Shown here: positions 22,285-33,824 of the stretch, one piece after another
Layout of the letters: each line of letters opens with the position of its first letter
How positions within the stretch are numbered: position 1 is the first letter of the stretch
NCBI GenBank assembly: GCA_963556145.1
Contig: OY744468.1
Location: forward strand, 4,774,001-4,838,000
Length of the DNA: 64,000 bases
Direction: 5' to 3'
Source of the DNA: Hygrocybe punicea
Lineage: Eukaryota > Basidiomycota > Agaricomycetes > Agaricales > Hygrophoraceae
Translations under genes and position numbers: made by a program
Notes under the pieces: generated by a model
The model's database searches: none
Seen by the model: the letters and a program-made list of their open reading frames with translations, nothing else
Told to the model about the DNA's origin: nothing

Positions 22285-24499
22285 ATGCCGCCTACACATA
22301 AATCCTCGTCAAAGAAATCGGGAGCGCCCAAGGCGAAAGGCGCCATACGAGCCAAGTCGGGTTGCTACACGTGCAGAATTCGTCGCAAGGTCTGTCCGAT
22401 ATATATTCGTTCTCTGTTTCGCATGTCACCAACGCACCCGTTCCCCCCCTACCCCCCTTCCCACAGAAATGTGACGAACAGAGAAATGCAGACGGCCATT
22501 GCAAGACATGCGTTCGTCTCAGACTGGAATGTCTTGGGTTTGGTGCCAAACGCCCTGATTTTCTCAAGGTGAGTAAATTAAAACTGCGGATTTTTGCTCT
22601 GTTTTTTATTTCATTTTTCATTTTCATTTTTCATTTCATTTTTATTTTTATACTTTTTTTATTTTTTATTTTTATTTTTTATATTCTGGCTTGTGCTGAC
22701 CCCTCGTACGCAGGAGAGTGGCAACGTGGCCGAGTTGAGAGAGAAGATCAAGGGGTTCCTCGCATCGCAGGGTATGATCAAGGGCCACTCGGGCTCTGGC
22801 CCTCGAAGCACCGAACGAGAACCCGTCGTATTGCGCCTCGTGGAAGAATACAGCAGCGACTCGTCGGGCAGCCCGCAGACTCCTACCCTCACGATCTCCG
22901 AAGATTCCCACGTCCTGGCAATGTCGAGTATACGCGAAGAAGGCCCGTGGTTGTTTGGCTCGCATGGTATGTATCGTCGTACCCTCTCAGAAATCATGAA
23001 CGGGGAGTAGTAAATGTTTTTAGCTGTGCGTGCACAAGATCAAGAATTGAGCCCCGATTCTATCTACGGTCAAGGGCCGATGTTTCCAGATGTAATGCTT
23101 GCCACCTTGCCCCTTACGTCCCCTTCTGATAGCTTAGTCTCCTCCTCTACATGTAAGAACCTGTACCGCTATTAAATATAATGCCATGTATCATACTCAA
23201 CCATCTTTGTTGGCACTAGGGCAAAATAATTTTCCTTCCCCAAGTCGCGTGTCGTATCTTTCTCCGTCCTATAACACAGTTCTGGATGATGAATCGTATA
23301 CCAACGTGTCGGATTCAACACTATTTCCAATATACGTTCACGCTCGTCCAAGAGACGAGTTGATTGCACATTACATCTACAACGTGGTGGGATTGCAATA
23401 CTTGCTCGTCGACGTCACGGTGACTATTCGAGACATGATGCTCAAGGCCGCCCACGAGGATGCCATTGCTCGGGATGCCATGTGTCTGCTCTCTGCTACC
23501 CATCGGAATAGCTTGTTCGAGGAATACACCGAGAGCCAACTCAGAGCCCTCTTCGACTCCGTCTACCGTCTTCAGCACAAGAGACCTCTTACGGCGGAGG
23601 ATGCCATCGCTGCACTTCACACCGTGTCGACTGTTCTCTTCGTTGGCGGGAAGGGGCGGTGGACTGACTGGCTTCAGGTTGCCTATGTCTTCTGCGATTC
23701 ACTATTGGGCCAACCATTCCGGGCAAGAGAAATAGTTTGGTTTTGCGACGAAAAGTTGCGCTTTATTCTTATGACGGCGATGTGGTTCGACGTGATCGCG
23801 TCGGTTACTCTGATGCAGAGGCCCCACTTTATCAATGAGTATCGCGAGCTGTTCCATCCGTCTAACGCGCAACTGGAAGGGTCGACTTCACCGCCGCTGC
23901 AGATGTTCTCCGTCATGGGCTGCGAGAATCATGTCGTGTGGGCGATGGCAGAGGTCTCGGACCTCGCACATTGGAAAGAGGAGCAGCAGCGAAGGGGGTG
24001 CCCGAGCACGATGATGCTGGCGGAGAGAGGGAAAGAGATTGAGCGGTACTTGTTGCCGCGAGCGGGGCCACAACGGCATTACGACAAGCCCACGGACGTC
24101 GCGCGTGACCGTACGTCAGAGATATTCCGTGCGTCTACGCGGGCGTATCTTCACTCTGTCATATCGGGCGACTACCCTCAGTGTCCAGAAATAATGGAGG
24201 GGGTCCGGGACACTATCAACTGCCTGAGGGACGTATCGGAGAACAACAGGAACATCACACGGTCTGTTGTGAGGAGCGTTGTGTTGAGTATATTCATCTG
24301 TGGATGCCTTACGGACGATCTGGGGCAGCGAAACTATCTCCGAGAACGGCTTAGGAAGCAAGAGGCGGAGAACGTGGGGAACTGCAAAGCGGTGAGGGAA
24401 CTGATGGAACAGGTGTGGGCAAGTCGCATGAAGAGCCCTGTGGGGTCACCGGTTGGATGGCGTCAGGAGTTGAAAGAAGCGAATTTGTTGCTCGTATGA
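22285..24499 (+). CDS. Zn2Cys6 transcription factor, paralog 1
   Basis: Five exons (22285-22389, 22467-22568, 22714-22966, 23024-23152, 23220-24499) give about 622 aa. The Zn2Cys6 cluster occupies residues 27-57 (CYTC, then KKC, CKTC and a last C), interrupted by an intron right after RIRRK. A basic N-terminus (KKSGAPKAKGAIRAK) may serve as nuclear signal. A Ser-rich spacer follows, and then a helical fungal-specific regulatory domain (about 230-600), including ARDAMCLLSATHRNSLFEEY and a conserved HWKEE segment, ending in NLLLV. The gene is followed, 0.9 kb downstream in the same orientation, by a paralog with the same layout. Intron 2 is T-rich (22569-22713). The family resembles basidiomycete regulators including ones studied in fruiting-body development, but orthology cannot be assigned here. 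Confidence 0.87.
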
Positions 24500-25421
24500 T
24501 CTCACTTGAGTTGTATATGTTTTTTTTTCTTTGTTCTTCACTCTTGTAATTTTTCCTGCTCTACTCTACTCTACTCATATGTTTCATTTTCACACATAAC
24601 TACTGTAGCACAGACTCGGCCGGACTCTCAAAAACATGAATCGAAAGGACTCGTCGACGGGCGAACGGTTCCGCGAGAATGAGTCAAATTGCGTTGTATG
24701 ACAACTTGGTACATGTACAGCAAAAATGGAGGCAAATATATATATATTATATTATATAATCGGAAGCTGTGCCCTTTTTATGGTGGAGTCAGGCACCGCC
24801 GTCGACACAGCAACGAGTTCGAAGTCGAGAACGTGCACGAGCTCCTGCCCTCGGTTACCAAGTTGGAGCGAGAGAGACGGTGGCTTAGTCAGAGACGACT
24901 GAACTGTGTTCTCACAATAAGTGGGTTGGTTGTCGAGGGAGTGACAGGGAGGCGAGGGATACGGGTGAAACGCGAGGTGGAGAGGAACGGAGCCTATTGT
25001 GCACCGTCTGGGAGCCAAGTGGCTGTAATGGACGGAAGTATCGCCGCGCAATCGCAGTTACGCTTGAGCCGGGATGGAAATGAAAAGTTGTAAATACAAC
25101 CAAACTGGGCATGCCGATCACCCGTCGCTTTAGACCGACAAACAACAGCCTGGCTTTCAACGATCTGAAAATGCTTTTATGGCCATCCAAGCTGTGTCTT
25201 TTTCCCGCTATATTCTCTCCCATCCCTCGCCACCGTATTCAACTCCATCTTTCTCGCCCGTCCGGCTTCCTTTCCTCATACCCACCCCTCGTCCCTCCGC
25301 TTCCCCCGATACCCTCGCTCCCCATCACCGTCCGCTCCAACTTCACGATATCTCCCTCTAAATACCTCCCGCTCGATGCGTCACATGCGCTCATCCTCCC
25401 TCTAGCCTCCCCCCCACTCTT
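24500..25421. other. Intergenic between tandem regulators
   Basis: About 0.9 kb. It carries a TACTC pentamer run (24561-24577), a TA-rich stretch (24737-24762) and a strongly pyrimidine-rich stretch (about 25195-25420) leading into the next start codon. An open frame at 24689-25093 shows no recognisable protein. Confidence 0.5.
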
Positions 25422-28058
25422 ATGGCCTTGCGTTCTCACAATTCTTCCCCAATAGGCAGTCTCTCCACGCCACCTTCAACAACAAGCATCACTCCCCCGT
25501 CCCTCTTAACACCCCTGACACCCCTCTCAATGGCACGCGCTCCCTCATCCGAACCCCAAGGCGCGCAAAGCTCACGAGGCACACCACTTAGATCTGCCGT
25601 GGACTTGCCGCGCTCCCAAACGGCTAGCAGAGGAGGCTGCTGGTATGTTCTTTTCTCTCTTCTTCTCCTCCTCACATTAACGACTACCCCACCCCACAGG
25701 ACGTGTCGTTTGCGACGCAAAGTGAGTCATTACTGTAGCTTTGGAGATCCGAACAGCCTTCTCTGATCACCACCCTTTTTTTTTTTTTTAATTACGGCAG
25801 AAATGTGACGAACAGCGTCAGGGCGATTCATGCAAGACTTGCATCCGGTTACGAATTAAATGTTTGGGCTGGGGATCTAGACGACCCGAGTGGATGCGCG
25901 TGCGTTTTTTTTTCTCCTCCCCTTCTCTCACACTCTTCACACTGACTCTCACGTTCGGTTCCGCAGGATAAGCAAGCCGTGGAGGCTTTCAAAGCAGATA
26001 TAAAAACCCAGCTAACCCGCGCCGGACTCATCCGCGGACAGCCTCGCATGCCAACCCTGCCAACTCCTCCGCCCGTTGTCCCATCGCATTCCCATTCACA
26101 GCAATACCACAACCCACCGGCAGCTGCTGGTCCGGGTCCGTCCACCTTGGCCCGCCTCGAACCCGACTCCTCCGCCGCTGACTACAGCTCTAGCTACCTC
26201 GACACCGCACGGGCTCACGGTGCTGGTGACATAATGTCTATGATGTCTAGTGAGTCTGTCTTTATTTATATTCTGAACTTTTCATTCATGTGTGTCTCAA
26301 ATGTTTCTAGGTGCATCAACTCCTGGCAGAGTTCACGTCCCAGTGTCAAATTACCGTGACACCGATCTCAGTACCTTGAACACTTTCCCATACGTCCCCG
26401 CTCACTCAACTCAGTCCATGTCTTCTGCCACTACGCCATTGAGTCCGACCAGTGATCGTGTTCACTTTGACTATTCCCACGTGGGTCTGCAAGGACATCA
26501 ACAGGATGCCGGCATACCCAGCACACCCCAGTTTCAGTTCGATCTGCGGGCGTCATCACCTGTGCAAGGATTTGTGCCCCTTGCGGGTCAGAGCTCGTTG
26601 CAAGGAGATCATGTCTTGTACTATTTTGAGCACGTACGCAGAACGCAGTATCCTTTTGCTGGCAACTCCGTCACCAACGTCACCTACTCCGTGAGTGGAG
26701 ATAGTCTTCTGGTCTTGTTTCATTTATTGATTTATTCATCTCTTTCTATCTACCAGATGATTGTGCAAGAGCCGCAAGGCGCAGTCACCAATGCAGTCTG
26801 TGCTCTAGCTAACCTACATTTCAAACGGATGCGCGTCGCCCGAGGCATCGAACCCCCTGACGCGAATCCAGACCAATCAATAGCTAAATATTTTCACGAC
26901 GAAGCGTACTTCCAGCTCGTCAGCGCCAAACAAGTGCGGGGCCATTATAATGAGAGCGATGCCATCGCAGCACTGCATCTTGTCAGCTTCTCCTTGTTAT
27001 CGGGCGGCGCAACAGATTGGCGGCCCGTCCTCACCGTCGCCTTGGATTGGCTGGGCCAAACAGGCCTGGTTGCGGATGAGAGTCCACGGCTCGCCATGTT
27101 CAACATGAGTTTTGCATCACAGTGCGCACTCAAGATAGTGATGGTGCGCACTTTTCGCGTGATCACCGTTCTTGTATCAATGTCACTTACGAATTTACCC
27201 TTGTACAGTGGTTGGATATTTTATCAAGCCTGACTTTAATGCGCCCGCCCAAATACCTTGCATTGTACCGACGTTTGCTTGCGGGCGGTGGCGGAGGATA
27301 TTGGGGAGGTTCCGAATTGACTGATGACGGCAGCTTCGACTTGCGAATGGAGAGCCTCTCGGGTTGTCCAGACGAGGTCATGCTTGCAATTGCGGAAGTG
27401 TCGGCGCTGGCGCACTGGAAGGACACCGAATTTTGCAATGGGTCGTTGAGCGTTCGCGACTTGGTGAGGCGAGGGGACGAGATCGAGCGGCACCTGCGGC
27501 AACGGCAGACGGACCTCGTGGGTTTCAACGAGGCTGAAAGGACTCCGCCGCATCCGAGTCTGCCACAAGCGTTGCCGGCATTGAACGAGTCGGGCCATGT
27601 CATATTGCCATTTCCCGACGAGGAAATGCGGACGACTGTAGCAAGTATTTTCCGGGAGACTGTAATCCTGTACCTCCATACAGTGTTGAACGATTCTTAC
27701 CCTGGTACGTGCAAGGTTTTCGTTTTTTGTTGGATGCTGATGCGAGTCCCTTTTAATAGGCGTCCCAGAGATTGGCGAATCCGTGGGTACGGTGATACAG
27801 CTTTTGAATCGGTTACCGCCATCCGATGTTGACCGTTCGATGGTGTTCCCGATTTGTTTGGCTGGGTGCATGACCGATGACCCTGCACGACGGGATATAC
27901 TCAAGGCTAGACTGCAGGCGCAGGACCAGAATATTGGGAACTTGCTGCAGACGAGGGCTGTGATGGAGTCGGTGTGGCAAAAACGCGACGCTCACGGCGG
28001 TGTCATCGATTGGCGGGAGACGATGCGGGACCACCACCTCAACCTTCTTCTCGTATGA
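25422..28058 (+). CDS. Zn2Cys6 transcription factor, paralog 2
   Basis: Eight exons (25422-25642, 25700-25721, 25801-25899, 25967-26249, 26311-26690, 26757-27143, 27209-27704, 27760-28058) give about 728 aa. Residues 73-102 form the zinc cluster (CWTC, KKC, CKTC, last C), again interrupted after RLRRK, plus a second intron inside CWTC. A Pro/Ser spacer leads to the regulatory domain, which shares YFEH, DAIAALH, EVSALAHWKD, DEIERHL and the NLLLV terminus with paralog 1. The shared intron position and C-terminal wording show a tandem duplication followed by strong divergence of the linker. Several upstream ATGs are out of frame; 25422 is the first that opens this frame. A 22-nt exon carries TCRLRRK. 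Confidence 0.86.
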
Positions 28059-29978
28059 TAGGATAGAGCGGTTGTGATGACACTCGGAGGAACCATTTTC
28101 TTTTGTTTTTGTTTTTTCTATAAAGGGGGGGGAGTTGAAGTACTTGTATAACCTCCACGGATAAAATTTTATTTAATACTGACACTATATAGTAATTTTT
28201 TTCTTCTTGTTCTTTTGATTTGCTTGTATTTCCTGTATTTATGACCTCTATGTATGAACATATTAATTAATCAGCGTTAGAAGCACTCGAATAAGTATCA
28301 AGCTTTACTGACCAAAGGAACGCGGAGATGCAGCTGTGGTGGTGGGGTGGTGCCAGGGTGATGGTAGAAAAGAGGAGAGGGAAGAAGGGGAGCATCAATT
28401 GGTGGCGGGTCCCTGGTTATATATACCTGGGCGATTCCAAGGCAATCGGTTTTTCGCCTTATTAGGAACTATACAGGCAGTGCGGGATCACGTGAGGTGG
28501 CGCATTTTGCAAAAACAAATGCCCCTATTTAAGTTATGGGCGCGTTGCTGTAGGCGCCGGGCGCACTCATCAAGTTAATCACCATCACTGGAGCCGGAAC
28601 TTTCATTCCAAACGACGAGTCCTAGGCTATTAGGGCTGTTGGCAGTGCGCTTGCTGTTTCGGGCGGTCAATGCTGGTCTGTCTGTCATGGTTAAACGTTG
28701 GATAAACAAATTATGCTAAATTGCTAATGCAACTGATATTCGTCTAGGGTTTTTTTGCTTGTTCAGATATAAACTTGAGCCTGAGGTCTGCGGAAACTAG
28801 GTCACCAGAGAGACTTATCCCTTTCTGAAACGTCATCAACCTGTTGTTCTGACAGCTGTGGGGGGACAGATCAACTGATGCTACCGGCCAAATGGCCTAC
28901 AGACCGAACCCTCCATCAGCACCATCATGGGTGCAGCTCACTGGGCCAGGTCAGCATCACCCAGCCTATCAAACCCAGTAGTCAGCACTCTCTCGTCAGC
29001 CAACACTCTCTCGTCAGATCTGATCCATTTTGGTATGCCATTGGTGGTGCACAGTTCATTGCGCCAATCAAAAACGGTGTCAGCACACTCTCGTCAGATC
29101 TGATCCCGTGAACACCATGTAGACTCGCCGGGGGACACTAATAGCCCAAACCACGGTGCACTCTCTAAGCTGAGTACATTCTAGGCCGACCGAGTCCAAA
29201 GGTGTGTTATCCACGAGTCCCCATCCACCACATCGCCCATCTCCCCTGTTTGCCAAGTATAATTCCTGGGAAAACGACCCATTTTATGCCCCCCCGCCAC
29301 CCCCCCGGTTCCGACGTGTACGGGCGCTTGTTTCGTGAGATGATGATGGAAGTCGGTGAGTTAACATTGTCCCCATCATGCCTCATGACCCAAGGATTTG
29401 ATGTGATGGATGGCTTGCAGACAATTCATACGACTTGAATTATGGGGATGAAGGTCCATTCGTGATCACAAAAAAGGTACTGTTCGGGCCGGCGTTAATA
29501 TGTTGTTCAAGCTCAAGGTTTCGGGTACGCTTGACATGTTTGGTAAGTACCGAATTCCCCACTATAGTCTTACTAAGGGTCTGTCTGTCTGCCGGACCCC
29601 CGAAGTACTGAACGTTGCCGCTTCCGATCCCACGTTATATCTGGTCGATTTCTTGTTGGCGACTTTTCGGATCGCGTGGAGATAAATCCCGCAAGTCTTT
29701 TTCCTTTGCTCTGGTGCCTCCTTGGTCTTGCCCTGTCTTTAATTTCCGATTATCAAAGACCCTTGTTCTTGACGAAGTTTCTAAATTATTACTGTGACAA
29801 ACAGCCTTGCATAGGTTCTCGCAAATGTCTTTCCCTGCAACTGCCAGTGGACAGAGTGGTCGTTACCTTTACTAATTTGATCCTATCGTTGAAAAACCAA
29901 GCCTCATTTGACTTGCGGGCCATTGTTTCGACAACATATACTGTTACAAACGTTACATGTATCGCTGGTTGCCAGAGA
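28059..29978. other. Intergenic with short direct repeats
   Basis: About 1.9 kb between convergent genes (zinc-cluster paralog 2 and VTC4). CACTCTCTCGTCAG occurs near 28985 and 29002, and CTCTCGTCAGATCTGATCC occurs near 29006 and 29089, so a short block has been duplicated. No open frame looks like a protein; the DNA may contain decayed mobile sequence. Confidence 0.45.
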
Positions 29979-32900
29979 TCATTTCTTTTCAGTCATCTCT
30001 GAGACACGCAAACCGATATTGGTCCCTATGGCCGCAAGTATGGTTATACTAAGCACCGTAGGGCCGTACTTGTCATAGTAAAGCCCTTCCGCGCGTCGTG
30101 CTCTAAGCCTGTAAGTCCGAAAGACGAACACAATCGCAGAATAAGCGATGGCGACGAGAGCAGCGAAGGTGAAGATCGCTGCACTGATTAGACCTCTGGC
30201 GTCGTCAGGAGGAACGAAGTTGAGTAATGCGGTTGCGATTGTCCCGATGAAAACAGCTGTATTGAGCCATTTCTATAGACAACAACATTCCTAACATTAG
30301 TACTATGGCTGTAGACGTTCGGGGACAGAAAATGTACCAGGAATGTCCGTTCGACAGCGAAATATACTTTGGGCTCGATGCGGACAGGGACAGCAATTAG
30401 TTTCCCAGCAGGTGCAATCCAGTTCCTGACTAGCTCACGACCGGCTGGTGGGGCTCTGCTTGTGGATCCTTCGTCTTCCAATCCTTCATCTGCACCGCCT
30501 TGACCGTGATCATCTGGGTCGGCCTCCTCAGCAGCAACTTCTTTATTATGTGCAGCACGCAATCGCTCCCTGAAAGTTTTGTCGAAAGCAGACGAAGGCG
30601 ACAACGGATCGATCGAAAGTGCTCTCGACCGGTCATTTCCATTGTGTCCATGTGTCGGAGACTTCTGTCGCAGCAACGGCGTTCGTTCATCATTGTACTC
30701 GGTGTCAGCTTCCACATCGCTGCCTTCTGAAACAGCTTTTCCGCGTTTTTTGCTTTTCATGCGGTTTTCATTGGTGGCCTCTGAGATTTTCCATTCCTCC
30801 AGCATCTTTTCTCTGAATGCGATTGCTTCCGCAACATCTTCACCTGTCAATCCAGTGCGCGTGTGCTCGTCTCTGGCAGGCGACATGACCATATCTTCGT
30901 CCTCTTCACCTTCGGAAACAGGTTCAACGTAGACTTTGCGGTGTTCACTCTCTGGTGTGATTCCTCCCGAAGAAGTCGGCAGATCAGAGGAGGATTTTAA
31001 GGACGATATTTGCGAAGGGCGTTCGATGGACAAATAACCCGTGTTGGGCTTGAGAATATCGATGTCCACTGAGTAACCATTAGCAAGAGACCTGAGAAGG
31101 TTCACAGATCTTACTCTGAGGAAGCCAAAACGGTATCAAATCCACTCTGTTCGGCAAGAGTGTGGAACATCCGTGAATGAATTTACTGACCCAATAATGT
31201 GTCAATACACCAAACACCGGTACAGATCTCGACAAATTTACCTGAATTTAGGTACAGCTTCGACCAGATGCGACTCAACGAGGTCTGCCACCCATTGTGG
31301 GGGTTCTTGCCCATACTGAGTCTGCAGCTTGATCTCCAAAACGCCGTACCTGCAAAGTCATATATCGGGTAACAAGAACCTTGCTAATACAACACAGGCC
31401 GACTTACTTGAACAATTCTTTATCCTGTAGGGCAATCTGCTCGAAAGGCCAATCGATGCCGAAATCTGTTCTTCGCCAATTACCTCCAGCACGTATACTC
31501 CCGTCCCAGTTGTCTTCTCGAATCATTGTTAGTTCTGTGTCCAATGATATCCGCACTCGCGCGTCTCCTGGGAGTTGGAACGCGGTGCGGTTGTAGAACG
31601 TCCTCATCACTTACGGAGGCAACTCAGCATTGGTATTCATGTTCTACACCAGAATCATCTCACCCGGCTGAAGCCTTCTTGTCAGTATCGAATACTGTAC
31701 TTCATTGGCCAGTTGGATCATAGATTCAACTTCTTGCTGAGATTTCTTCCCCTTCTTTACAAGTTGCTGGAAATCGGGGTCCACGATATATTCTCCTCGC
31801 AAGAAATCGTTGACGAGGTGTTCTTTGATAGGAAAACGGGCTTTGACGGATTTTTCACCGGTCCAATCTTCTCGGTGAGTTTTACGTTCAACAAATATCT
31901 GCGGAAACAACGTGAAAGACAAGGATGGTAATAAGTAGGGGAGCTGACTGACAGTTGTGACGTCTGTGTCACCATACCACCGCAAGCGTATGGCTTCTGC
32001 TCCCTCCGTCTTTTCCAAGCGTCCAAGGTAGAGTTCGAGTTCTTCGTTATCAAAGTAGATTGAAGTGATTGCTGACCATATCATGTTTTTTTGCTGTAAT
32101 TCAACTAACAATAGAAATTCATACCTGAGTCTTTGGGTTCAAATTCTTTGTTGGGGTTGAAGACTAGAATGAGGCATGTAAATAGAACGCTGAGCCAGGT
32201 AAGCCCAACCACCTACCCAGCACAGGTAAATGCCTTAGAATGGCCAACTTCAAAGGAACGAGATTGTCTGGGTGTACCTGACAAAAGCGCATTCGTTCAG
32301 CAACACTTGGCACTTTCATGGAAATAACCTGACCCGACCCAGTATTTGGTCGTTTGCCGAACAAAAGCACTCTGGCTTCCGCCAGCACTGGAATCACCCT
32401 GAACCGGATGGCCTCTCGTGCGGACCAAGTCATACAATTTGGATAGTTTGACGATGAGAGCATCCCAGTTGTATTTGTAAAATGGTCGCTTCTCAAGGTA
32501 GTCTTGGACAAATGCTGGCTTGAGTGGTAAATTGGTTTGTTTCTGATATTTTTGTGAGTGAACCGCAAAATATGGTTCGTGCGCCGCTCACATCATGTTT
32601 CTGCGAGGTGATCAAACGGGTAAATGGTCTGAAACTGTCCGGCAGATTGAATAGGGCCAACCTTCAATATCTTCATAAACCCGGTAATGTTCAATTTCGT
32701 ATACAACGCTAAATCATGCACGTCCGCGACCAGGTTAGCCACTTCCTCTTCAAGCCCGTGAAACCTGTCCTCCAATGCGTCCAGAGACTCATCTTCACCA
32801 TCCGTATCGTCGTCGTCCGAGCCTCCATCTGCAGATTCAGAGTAGCGTTGTTGTGCTTCATGGTCAAATGTTTCCCTTCGGCGAAGGCGCGTGCTGTGAC

Positions 32901-33349
32901 GTCCCTCTGAAGAATTCGAATCATCGGCAACTAACCGTCCCACTTGTTTTTCAGCGTCTCGAATGCGACGGGAAAGTTCTGAGGTCTACCGAATGCGAAA
33001 GACTGGATGGGGAGGCTGCAAAGGAGAAATAAACAAAAAATTCGGACCTTCGCCTTTTGAAAGTCATGAATCTTATCCAATTCCTTCTCCAGCATCGCCA
33101 AAAAATCAAGTTCATCGTTACGACTCCAGCTATGCGAGGTCGTACGTGTCTAGGAGGATGAAATCCCTAATCAAGCAGACGGGGCTCAGAGCCTACGAAA
33201 TAAACACACTTTTAACTCCCGTTTGAGAAGGTTGTAATCAAGATAGAATGGGCGCCATTCACTGTATAAATCAGCCTGAAACGATTCAGTTCGCGAGCCT
33301 TCAAATGAAGTTGAATAAAACATACGCTAATCTTTCTCCCAAACTTCAT
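29979..33349 (-). CDS. VTC4: Vacuolar transporter chaperone 4, polyphosphate polymerase
   Basis: Fifteen exons were resolved (33349-33326, 33275-33210, 33149-33048, 32985-32662, 32600-32592, 32542-32339, 32277-32217, 32163-32125, 32071-31953, 31898-31664, 31609-31408, 31349-31242, 31185-31115, 31068-30338, 30272-29979), giving about 862 aa. The SPX domain (1-240) begins [16 protein letters not shown] and holds the inositol-pyrophosphate-sensing KKHDK. The catalytic tunnel domain (about 244-520) carries [21 protein letters not shown], the [11 protein letters not shown] strand and [10 protein letters not shown], matching the Arg/Lys/Glu positions known in yeast Vtc4. A ~230-aa acidic Ser-rich linker precedes three C-terminal membrane helices (about 770-860). 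The VTC complex makes polyphosphate from ATP and moves it into the vacuole. The linker is longer than in yeast (721 aa total). VTC1 lies 25 kb away; GTR2 is divergent. Confidence 0.95.
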
Positions 33350-33824
33350 GACTTGTAGTGATCCAAGAAGACTGGGAATTGGATGTCACAAAACCTCCTC
33401 GTCAGGGGAAAACATACGAACGTGCGTCAAAGTCTCGGAGAATCTCTGAACTTTAGAACATTTATTGAACTCATCATCACATGACCGAGCTAAACCGCCG
33501 GCATGGCCACGCGGTTCGATCTTTTGCAAACAAAATCAATCCTTACGGGCCTTACACGACTTAGTCCGGGTTGTCCGGATGTGCAGTTTCCACAGCGCAA
33601 TTCAAAAGCCGCTATGCAAGTAAGCTGAGCCGAGGATAAGCCGAACCAAGCCCGAGGGAGTGCCACGTGTTTTTTACAAGCTCAGCTTGAAATTGCACTG
33701 ATTCAACCAAATATTTATTTATTTATTTATTATAGGGGTCCACAAAACGTAATTAGCTACAAATCTGACGTAAACAAGTCGTACACAAATCACTTGACGA
33801 AACACGTGCTTCCTTAAGACGCCG
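33350..33824. promoter_or_regulatory. Divergent VTC4/GTR2 intergenic region
   Basis: A 475-bp stretch separates the start codons of VTC4 (-) and GTR2 (+). It contains ACACGTG-type sites (CCACGTGT near 33662, AACACGTGC near 33801). CACGTG cores are the known target of Pho4-type bHLH regulators in yeast phosphate control; whether they act here is inference. A TTTA repeat lies at 33713-33732. Confidence 0.4.

Noticed and set aside
32339..32518. VTC4 exon 6 starting at CCAGCATTT
   Set aside because: An upstream acceptor (ATCAG) starts the exon at 32542 instead and restores the conserved KHDK of the SPX domain, so the shorter exon was dropped.
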